The position numbers and the translations under genes were made by a program. A DNA stretch of 17,003 nt, taken from Akkermansiaceae bacterium UBA4145 (GTDB lineage Bacteria; Verrucomicrobiota; Verrucomicrobiia; Verrucomicrobiales; Akkermansiaceae). Under the pieces are notes generated by a model that saw only the letters and a list, made by a program, of their open reading frames with translations, was not told the origin of the DNA and made no database searches. Below are positions 8,390-14,597 of this stretch, piece after piece (position 1 is the stretch's first letter; each line of letters begins with the position of its first letter). The stretch spans positions 1 to 17,003 of the forward strand of contig DFWB01000275.1 of assembly GCA_002380675.1 (NCBI GenBank). The letters are read 5' to 3'.

Positions 8390-8599
8390 TTGAGAAGGAG
8401 CTGGCTTCTAACCGTTATTTTCCTGATCGCACTGGTTCTCGGACCAGGGCCTGGAGCAGCGATGATTGATGGCACAAGTGAGTCTCCCAATATCTGGTTC
8501 GGAATACCCGCCCTCTACCTCTGGGTGGTCTTCTGGTTTCTCGTAATGGTAACCTGTATACTCGCTGCCGCTCTGACGTTGTGGAAGGACTCCGACTAG
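8390..8599 (+). CDS. Small two-helix membrane protein, DUF3311-like symporter partner
   Basis: A 69-residue membrane protein with two hydrophobic segments: an N-terminal helix after a basic start (MRRSWLLTVIFLIALV) and a second helix (about 38-64) entered by FGIPALYLWVVFW and closed by a charged tail (WKDSD). Small proteins of this type (DUF3311, YhdT-like) are commonly encoded directly before sodium:solute symporters and are thought to assist them. The last 19 bases overlap the symporter gene, which implies translational coupling. The start is odd: the frame opens with a TTG at 8390 without a well-spaced ribosome site, while an ATG at 8379 lies in another frame and stops after four codons. 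Family assignment rests on the second-helix pattern and the gene order. Confidence 0.75.
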   Translation: MRRSWLLTVIFLIALVLGPGPGAAMIDGTSESPNIWFGIPALYLWVVFWFLVMVTCILAAALTLWKDSD

Positions 8600-10275
8600 A
8601 ATCACTTGGCTCAGGATTTCTGGCCACTACGGAGGCACCCCTGAGTCTGGGGACATGGCCCTATATCGTCCTTGCATTTTATCTGGTGGGGCTGCTCTCA
8701 CTCGGAGTGGTCAGCCTCCTCCGCAGCCGGCGCGCCACGAGCGCCGAAACGGATTACTATCTCGCGGGTCGAGGCCAGGGCGTGATCGTTACTTCTCTCA
8801 CCATCATGGCGACGTTCTTCTCAAGCTTCGCTATCCTTACTTTCCCTGGCTGGATATACGAAGGAGGCATCGCGCCCATGCTTTATGCTCTCAACCTTCC
8901 GGTGGCAGCCGTGGCAATCTACCTGCTTGGGAATCGTATCCGGCGGATTGGCCGGAAACGTGGCTACATCACCCCTGCAGACATGGTGACCGACTACTAC
9001 GGAGACTCCCCTGCTCTCCGTATCATGATCGCTCTTACCGGAGCTCTTTACGTTATTCCCTATGTCGTCATCCAGATCAAGGGAGGTGGCCTGCTCGCTG
9101 ATGGCCTCTTTCAGGAAATCGAGCATGTCTCCATTTTTGGCTGGCAAGTTACAATGGAAGACGCCGGGGTGGCCGCCCTCTCCCTCGTTACGATGATCTA
9201 TGTGATTATCGGCGGAATGCGGTCGGTTGCGTGGACCGATGTCATGCAGGGAATTATTCTGCTGAGTGCCATGGTTCTGTCCGGGGTGGCCGTCATTTAT
9301 GCTCTTGAGGGCCCGTCCAACTTCTTTGCCCGGGTTTCCTCGGAGCTCGACGGGAGCCTCCTCACCGTTCCGGACCCGGAGGACACCAATCCCCACAACG
9401 TCTGGAAGATCCTCACGTTCTGTGCCTTTGCATCGTTAGCCAGCATTATCCAGCCTGCCCAGTGGATGCGTTTTTATGCCGCCCGCGACTCCAAAACCCT
9501 GCGTCGGGCAGCCATCGCTTTCTCCACCATTCTCCCCGTGTGCTTCATCTTCGGAGTCTTCCTCGTCGGCCTCGGCGGCCGGGTTCTCTACGAACCAGAA
9601 ATGATTGATGGCATAGTTCACCTCCCGGACGGATCGAAGACGGACCAGGTTCTGATTCATGTTATTCAGGATTACTTCCCTGAAATGTTCGGCACCATTG
9701 GGCTTATCCTCGTCTCACTAATCCTCGTGGCGGTCATGGCGGCATCAATGTCTACTGCTGACTCAAACCTTCATGCCGTGAGCGCGATCGTGACTCGAGA
9801 CCTTTATCACCCATATAGGAAAAAGTCCTCAGAACGGGAGCGGACTTGGATCGGCCGGCTGGTTATCATAGTGGCCACTATTGCGGCCGCAACCATCACC
9901 TTTGCCGGCAAGGACCTGCGAGGACTTCTCGATACCATCACTGCTTTCTTCTTCCTCGCCATGGCCTTCTCGGCCCAGCTCGTTCCCATCACCTTCGACA
10001 TGATTTTCCTCCGCCGTGGGAGCCGATGGGGCGCAATCGCAGGTCTCGCCGCTGGCCTGCTGACCGTCTGTCTCTTCCCGCCCCTCGGGCAGCTTTTACT
10101 TGGAGGCGAAGGCTGGGTCCTGAAAGGAACCACAACCCTCAAGGGTCTTCTTGATGTGGGCTTGTGCGGCATCATTGTGAATGTCGCGGTATTTATTCTG
10201 GTCAGCTTCTTCAGCCCCCGACCCGAGAAGAGTCACCGGGAGGCATTCGCGCGCGACCTTAAGGAAGTATCGTAA
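8581..10275 (+). CDS. Sodium:solute symporter (SSS family)
   Basis: A 564-residue inner-membrane transporter with about 13 hydrophobic helices and the standard SSS layout. The first helix is at about 25-46 and is followed by DYYLAGRGQG (about 58-67). A helix-2 stretch rich in Ser/Phe follows, then the central GGMRSVAWTDVMQG region (about 211-224). The family signature MSTADSNLHAVSAIVTRDLY starts at residue 390; its Ser/Thr residues contribute to the sodium site in characterised members. Such proteins import sugars, carboxylates, amino acids or vitamins with Na+. The start is a GTG at 8581 inside the preceding small gene; no ATG in frame is early enough to keep helix 1. Gene order (small membrane partner before, MetE-like transferase and sulfatase after) suggests it imports the substrate of this cluster. 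The substrate itself cannot be read from the sequence. Confidence 0.93.
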   Translation: MEGLRLESLGSGFLATTEAPLSLGTWPYIVLAFYLVGLLSLGVVSLLRSRRATSAETDYYLAGRGQGVIVTSLTIMATFFSSFAILTFPGWIYEGGIAPMLYALNLPVAAVAIYLLGNRIRRIGRKRGYITPADMVTDYYGDSPALRIMIALTGALYVIPYVVIQIKGGGLLADGLFQEIEHVSIFGWQVTMEDAGVAALSLVTMIYVIIGGMRSVAWTDVMQGIILLSAMVLSGVAVIYALEGPSNFFARVSSELDGSLLTVPDPEDTNPHNVWKILTFCAFASLASIIQPAQWMRFYAARDSKTLRRAAIAFSTILPVCFIFGVFLVGLGGRVLYEPEMIDGIVHLPDGSKTDQVLIHVIQDYFPEMFGTIGLILVSLILVAVMAASMSTADSNLHAVSAIVTRDLYHPYRKKSSERERTWIGRLVIIVATIAAATITFAGKDLRGLLDTITAFFFLAMAFSAQLVPITFDMIFLRRGSRWGAIAGLAAGLLTVCLFPPLGQLLLGGEGWVLKGTTTLKGLLDVGLCGIIVNVAVFILVSFFSPRPEKSHREAFARDLKEVS

Positions 10276-10335
10276 CTTGCAAGTTCGTCCTGTCCGCTCA
10301 AGATTTACTCCTCAGGCAGCAATCTACTGGTCAAC

Positions 10336-11361
10336 ATGAACACTATCACCCCCCTGCCCGAGAATCCGGGCATCCTGACTACCACGGTGGGATCGTATCC
10401 CGTCCCCGACTGGTTGAGCGCGCTGCCGTCTGAGCAAGCTGTCACCGATGCCACGAGGGTCATCTTTGACACCCAGCGACAGGCCGGGATTGACCTCCCC
10501 ACAGATGGGGAGCTCTACCGCTTCGACATCAACCACCCCGACACCAACGGAATGATCGAGTATTTCGTTGCACCGATGGGCGGCTGTGACACCTCCATTG
10601 GACGGAAAGACGCAGAGGCTTTCCGCTCCATGCACAGCATGGGTTTCCGGGCGAAACCAGCCGCTGTGGTCCGCGAGGCACTCCATGGAGGTGGCCTCAA
10701 CCTGATCGAGGACTGCCAGCGAGCGGCCAGGGTTGCCGGTGGCCCATTCAAGTTCACCGTCACCAGCCCCTATATGCTGGCCCGTACTCTTCTGGACCAA
10801 CATTACCATGACTTCACGGCCCTGACTCTCGCCCTCGCAGACGTCATGGCCGAACAGGTTTCGGGGTGCCCGTGCTCCTGCCTGCAGGTAGATGAGGCCA
10901 ACATTCCCGGTAATCCGTCTGATGGACCACTTGCGGCCAAGGCTATCAACAAGGTTCTGGATGCCTTCGAGGGGCCTACTGCCGTCCACTTCTGCTTCGG
11001 CAACTATGGAGGTCAGACCATTCAGGCCGGTGCGTGGCAACCTCTCCTTGAGTTCCTGAACTCCCTGCACGCCGACCACCTCGTCCTCGAACTTGCTCAT
11101 CGCCCCAAGGATGACCTCCAAGCTCTCAAGGACCTCAATCAAACGGTTGGCATTGGCTTGGGGGTGGTCGACATCAAGGTTAACGCTGTAGAAACCGCGG
11201 AAGATATCGCGCGATCGATCGAGGAGGCCGAAAAGGTGATCGGGGCCGGGCGGGTCCAGTATATTCATCCCGATTGCGGGTTCTGGATGCTCAAGCGCTC
11301 GGTAGCTGATCGTAAGATCGCCGCCCTCGCAATGGGCAGGGATCTCTACCTTGGCAAGTAA
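10336..11361 (+). CDS. Stand-alone MetE C-terminal-domain (cobalamin-independent methionine synthase-like) methyltransferase
   Basis: A 341-residue zinc methyltransferase equivalent to only the catalytic C-terminal half of MetE, which is about 750 residues in E. coli. TTTVGSYP (15-22) is the conserved opening of the catalytic barrel. The expected zinc ligands are all present: H218 and C220 (HFCFGNY), E252 (LELAHR) and C314 (HPDCGF). They correspond to E. coli H641, C643, E665 and C726, although the Cys-to-Glu spacing is longer here (32 against 22). Full-length MetE moves a methyl group from methyl-tetrahydrofolate to homocysteine; short core forms lack the N-terminal half and may use other methyl donors or acceptors. 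The ATG at 10336 has no clear ribosome site. It lies 60 bases after the symporter and 5 bases before the sulfatase gene, so it belongs to the operon. A catabolic demethylation role is inferred, not shown. Confidence 0.88.
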   Translation: MNTITPLPENPGILTTTVGSYPVPDWLSALPSEQAVTDATRVIFDTQRQAGIDLPTDGELYRFDINHPDTNGMIEYFVAPMGGCDTSIGRKDAEAFRSMHSMGFRAKPAAVVREALHGGGLNLIEDCQRAARVAGGPFKFTVTSPYMLARTLLDQHYHDFTALTLALADVMAEQVSGCPCSCLQVDEANIPGNPSDGPLAAKAINKVLDAFEGPTAVHFCFGNYGGQTIQAGAWQPLLEFLNSLHADHLVLELAHRPKDDLQALKDLNQTVGIGLGVVDIKVNAVETAEDIARSIEEAEKVIGAGRVQYIHPDCGFWMLKRSVADRKIAALAMGRDLYLGK

Positions 11362-11366
11362 CTACC

Positions 11367-12770
11367 ATGCGCATCTTACTTCTTATTCTCGCTTACGGCC
11401 TCACCCTGTCCTCAGACGTCATCGCGAGGAATTCCGGGAAAGAGGCCAAGCCAAATTTCCTCTTTCTCCTGGTCGACGACCTCGGCTGGGCTGATCTTGC
11501 CTGTTACGGGTCAACCTTCCACGAAACTCCTCATCTCGACCGTCTGGCCAGAGAGGGCATTCGCTTTACCGATGCCTACACGGCAGCATCAATCTGCTCA
11601 CCAACCCGGGCCTCCCTCATGACCGGCAAGCATCCGGTCAGGGTCAACATCACTGATTGGATTCCCGGGAGCAGCGGAAAGGGTCGCAGATTAAAGACCC
11701 CTTCGGACGATCACCATCTCGCGCTGGAAGAGGTCACAATCGCCGAGGCCTTGAAAGAGGGGGGATACTCTACTTTCTATACCGGCAAATGGCATCTGGG
11801 AGGCACCCAGTTCAGCCCCGACAAGCAGGGATTCGAGAAATATTACGATCCCCACGAGAATCCCTCCAAGGGTTCTCCGGGTAATGGCACTACCACTGGC
11901 AGGAAACACGGCACAATTGACCTCACCCGAGAGACAAAAAAGTTCATCACCGAAAGCAAGAATGCGCCGTTCCTTGCCTTCCTCTCTTATTACGACATCC
12001 ACACCCCCATCATTCCAGAGAACAGATATCATGCACATTACCGGGATAAGGCCGCACGGCTCGGCCCCTCTCCAATAGCCATCAGGGAGCATGATGGTCG
12101 GAGCCGGCCTCGTCAGGACAACGCGGCCCTCGCAACCATGGTCCAGTCCGTCGATGATTCGGTCGGGGCGCTTGTTACGCACCTGGCTTCGCAGGGCATT
12201 CTGGAAAACACGTATATTTTCTTCTTCTCGGACAATGGAGGTCTCGCCACCAAACAAGGTGTAGGCCCGGGATGTAACCTCCCATTGCGCGCCAGCAAAG
12301 GATGGCTTTACGAGGGAGGAATCCGTGTTCCTTTGATTGTAAGAATGCCAAAACGGAGAAGTGCAGGACTGCAGCTCAGCACTCCTGTGCTTAGCACCGA
12401 TATTTATCCCACTCTCCTCTCACTTGCCGGTCTTCCCCTCCGCCCAGAACAGCACATGGACGGCCAGAGTTTTGTCGGCCTCATGAATGGAAAGGTTAAG
12501 GACAGCGCATCCCGTACGCTTTACTGGCATTACCCCCATTACCACGGATCCATGTGGACTCCAGGGGCCGCAATACGAAAAGGCGACTGGAAGCTCATCC
12601 AGTTCTACCACTTCGATAAGCTTGAGCTGTATAACCTCCGGGAGGACCTCGGGGAATCAACAGATCTTTCCGCGGCTCACCCTGAGACAGCCCAAACTTT
12701 GCTCGCAGAGTTACTGAAATGGCAGGAAAGACTCGGCGCCTCAATCCCCGTTGTCAGGGAGGTAAAGTGA
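11367..12770 (+). CDS. Exported sulfatase (formylglycine-dependent, arylsulfatase A type)
   Basis: A 467-residue type I sulfatase that hydrolyses a sulfate ester, probably in the periplasm. A signal peptide is visible (MRILLLILAYGLTLSS, cleavage probably near VIA at 18-20). The active-site signature CSPTR starts at C77, the cysteine converted to formylglycine by a maturation enzyme; none is encoded in this window. Metal-binding aspartates are in LVDDLGW (D37, D38) and SDNGG (D289, N290), and TGKWHLG (139-145) carries the usual catalytic Lys and His. The C-terminal subdomain has GDWKLI and ELYNL motifs typical of the family. The start ATG is five bases after the MetE-like stop, indicating co-transcription. 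The preferred substrate (sugar, aryl or polysaccharide sulfate) is unknown, but Verrucomicrobiota are rich in sulfatases acting on algal or mucin glycans. Confidence 0.93.
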   Translation: MRILLLILAYGLTLSSDVIARNSGKEAKPNFLFLLVDDLGWADLACYGSTFHETPHLDRLAREGIRFTDAYTAASICSPTRASLMTGKHPVRVNITDWIPGSSGKGRRLKTPSDDHHLALEEVTIAEALKEGGYSTFYTGKWHLGGTQFSPDKQGFEKYYDPHENPSKGSPGNGTTTGRKHGTIDLTRETKKFITESKNAPFLAFLSYYDIHTPIIPENRYHAHYRDKAARLGPSPIAIREHDGRSRPRQDNAALATMVQSVDDSVGALVTHLASQGILENTYIFFFSDNGGLATKQGVGPGCNLPLRASKGWLYEGGIRVPLIVRMPKRRSAGLQLSTPVLSTDIYPTLLSLAGLPLRPEQHMDGQSFVGLMNGKVKDSASRTLYWHYPHYHGSMWTPGAAIRKGDWKLIQFYHFDKLELYNLREDLGESTDLSAAHPETAQTLLAELLKWQERLGASIPVVREVK

Positions 12771-12771
12771 T

Positions 12772-14466
12772 CTACTGGGAATCTTCGTAGACGCGCAAGA
12801 AGAGTTGTGGCTCGTTAACCAAGCCGGGAGGCACTCTTACCGTGATAGGCGACTCGGTAATCCCCGCCGCCAGCACTTCAGGCAAGATGTTTACCTGTGG
12901 GGTTATCGCAGCAAGATCAGTTGCCGTTCCGAGTTCAATGAGAAACGGCCCGGGAATCGTTGCTTCCCATGCCACGGTAAACTCGTTTCGTTCCTGGTCG
13001 TAGCTGATACCGGTAATTTGAATCGGGGACGACCCGCCACCGCCGCCACCAGGGCCGCCGCCGCCTCCAACGGGGCTACCTACCTCCAAGCGGTACCATT
13101 CAAAGCTTGCGGCCCCAAGGGTGCCCGTCTCAAGACCGTTGGGGTGGGTGAGCGTGTAGGAGCCCCCGGCGCCTCCGAGAGTCACATCAAAATCAATCGG
13201 ATTGAACGTCGTGTTGTAGGTCCCGACCACGAGGAAATAGAAGCCCTCAGCCAAACCCGTCGGAAAATCCAGCTGACTCTGGAGAGTCCCGCCAGCATCG
13301 TCATTGTTAATCACAAGGTTTCCGGCCGCATCATAGAGACCCAGCTCCGTATCAATGGTCGTTCCTGTAAAAGTGTTCAATTCAAACGGGGCGAATGCAT
13401 CCGCTACCTTGCCGATGTCCTGAAAATTCGACGGCCCGTTATCCACAAATCCCTCAATTTGAAACACAAACCAGACCGTCTCGGAGACCTCTTCCCCCGG
13501 CGACGTCCTCGTGATCTCCGTTCCAAGGCCACCGATCGCGTCGGGATCTGTAGTATTCGCCGTATGGTTGAAGACGACGCTTCCGGTAGCGCCTCCGACC
13601 CCGGTCACAGGCCCAGCTTCAAAAATGGCACCGGCACCGGCGACCACTGCTATGTAACTTCCTCCGGCGAGGCCATCAGGGAAGGCAATCCTGCTCTGGG
13701 TCCCATCCCCAAGTCCGCCATCTTCAGGGTCGTTATCGTTCTCCTGAATCAGCTCTCCCGTATCGCTGGAGAAAATAGCAAGCTGAGTATCAAAATCTGA
13801 GCCAAAGGTGTCAAAGCTGAGGGGTGTTAACTCTGTCCCTATCACCCCCAAGTCAACACTCACCTCATCCGGGAACAGGGCAGGAAGCACTTCTATATCC
13901 ATCGAGAATGTTGAGTCCTGCTCAATCGGGGTCGTATCGGAGCCGCTGTAGGATTCCACGACGAAATAGTAGGTTCCCGGTCGGAGGGTGACGGTTTCAG
14001 TAGCGGGATTGTCTCCGTCCATGAAAGCATACCAAATCCCTTCAGTTGCCACGTTTTTTCCTGGCACGAGGTCAGCGTCGGTAGTGAGGCCCTCCAAAAG
14101 GAAGAAATCAGGGTCACCCTCCGCGTCATTGAGATTGGGAATAAAATTGATGACCGAGGGAGCGTCGAGGGTGAACTGATGAACCAGCTCATTGCCCCAA
14201 CTCAAAGTCTCGTTGATATTGAATAGCACTAGAGCGTTTTCGGATCCTCTGATGTTGTCTGCATTGTTGTTTCCGCCAATGGTAATTTTCTCTTCCGGAT
14301 TCAGCGGATTATCTGTGACAAACTCCGCTGTTGTGCCGGAAATGGTCGTGATCCCTTCAGGGAGTGATCCAAGGTCTAGATCAACCTCGTAATCGGCTTG
14401 GGTCGGGAGCGTTGGCATAATCAGCGCCGCTAGGAGCGCAGCCGAAGTTCGGGGGGAAACATTCAT
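12772..14466 (-). CDS. Secreted protein with pre-peptidase-like beta-sandwich repeats and a Gly-rich linker
   Basis: A 564-residue exported protein of unknown function. I chose the ATG at 14466, where a signal peptide starts (MNVSPRTSAALLAALIMPTL, cleavage after TQA at about 24); a TTG at 14520 opens the same frame but would bury it. The mature part appears to hold three divergent beta-sandwich units of the bacterial pre-peptidase (PPC) kind. Shared marks are DTQLAIF or DTELGLY, then an acidic NDN/NDD loop, then a Phe-Pro-Gly-Leu turn and a YxxVV strand; units 2 (about 200-330) and 3 (about 345-450) are clearest. A poly-glycine linker (467-478) leads to a C-terminal module (ITGISYDQERNEFTVAWEA, ending LFLRVYED) like that of the CotH protein. 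No catalytic domain is visible. Binding or surface display is the likely role. It is convergent with the sulfatase gene, with one base between stops. Confidence 0.8.
   Translation of the reverse strand: MNVSPRTSAALLAALIMPTLPTQADYEVDLDLGSLPEGITTISGTTAEFVTDNPLNPEEKITIGGNNNADNIRGSENALVLFNINETLSWGNELVHQFTLDAPSVINFIPNLNDAEGDPDFFLLEGLTTDADLVPGKNVATEGIWYAFMDGDNPATETVTLRPGTYYFVVESYSGSDTTPIEQDSTFSMDIEVLPALFPDEVSVDLGVIGTELTPLSFDTFGSDFDTQLAIFSSDTGELIQENDNDPEDGGLGDGTQSRIAFPDGLAGGSYIAVVAGAGAIFEAGPVTGVGGATGSVVFNHTANTTDPDAIGGLGTEITRTSPGEEVSETVWFVFQIEGFVDNGPSNFQDIGKVADAFAPFELNTFTGTTIDTELGLYDAAGNLVINNDDAGGTLQSQLDFPTGLAEGFYFLVVGTYNTTFNPIDFDVTLGGAGGSYTLTHPNGLETGTLGAASFEWYRLEVGSPVGGGGGPGGGGGGSSPIQITGISYDQERNEFTVAWEATIPGPFLIELGTATDLAAITPQVNILPEVLAAGITESPITVRVPPGLVNEPQLFLRVYEDSQ
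13033..13068 (-). repeat. GGN-codon tract encoding a poly-glycine linker
   Basis: Twelve codons read as five glycines, a proline and six glycines (residues 467-478 of the secreted protein). They separate the beta-sandwich repeats from the C-terminal module. The GC-rich near-repeat of GGC could slip in replication and vary between strains. Confidence 0.7.
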
Positions 14467-14549
14467 GGTCGATACTTTTGGTGGAGCAGAATTAATTCCA
14501 ACTTGACCCCGCCCTACCAATCAAGCAAGGAGACTTTTATCCGTAGTGC

Positions 14550-14565
14550 TTAACTATATCGTTAA
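14550..14565. promoter_or_regulatory. Perfect inverted repeat in the promoter gap of the beta-sandwich protein gene
   Basis: TTAAC-N6-GTTAA lies 84 bases upstream of the ATG at 14466, between two minus-strand genes. On the minus strand it contains TATAGT, which resembles a -10 box, without a clear -35. It may be an operator or part of a promoter; five-base arms are short and could occur by chance. Confidence 0.3.
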
Positions 14566-14597
14566 CATGATAGATTAAGGTAGCGGAAGATAGGCGC

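Noticed and set aside
12805..13800. Long plus-strand open frame of 331 codons
   Set aside because: It lies opposite the beta-sandwich gene, is Arg-rich with no recognisable domain, and the minus-strand frame has a signal peptide and domain repeats.
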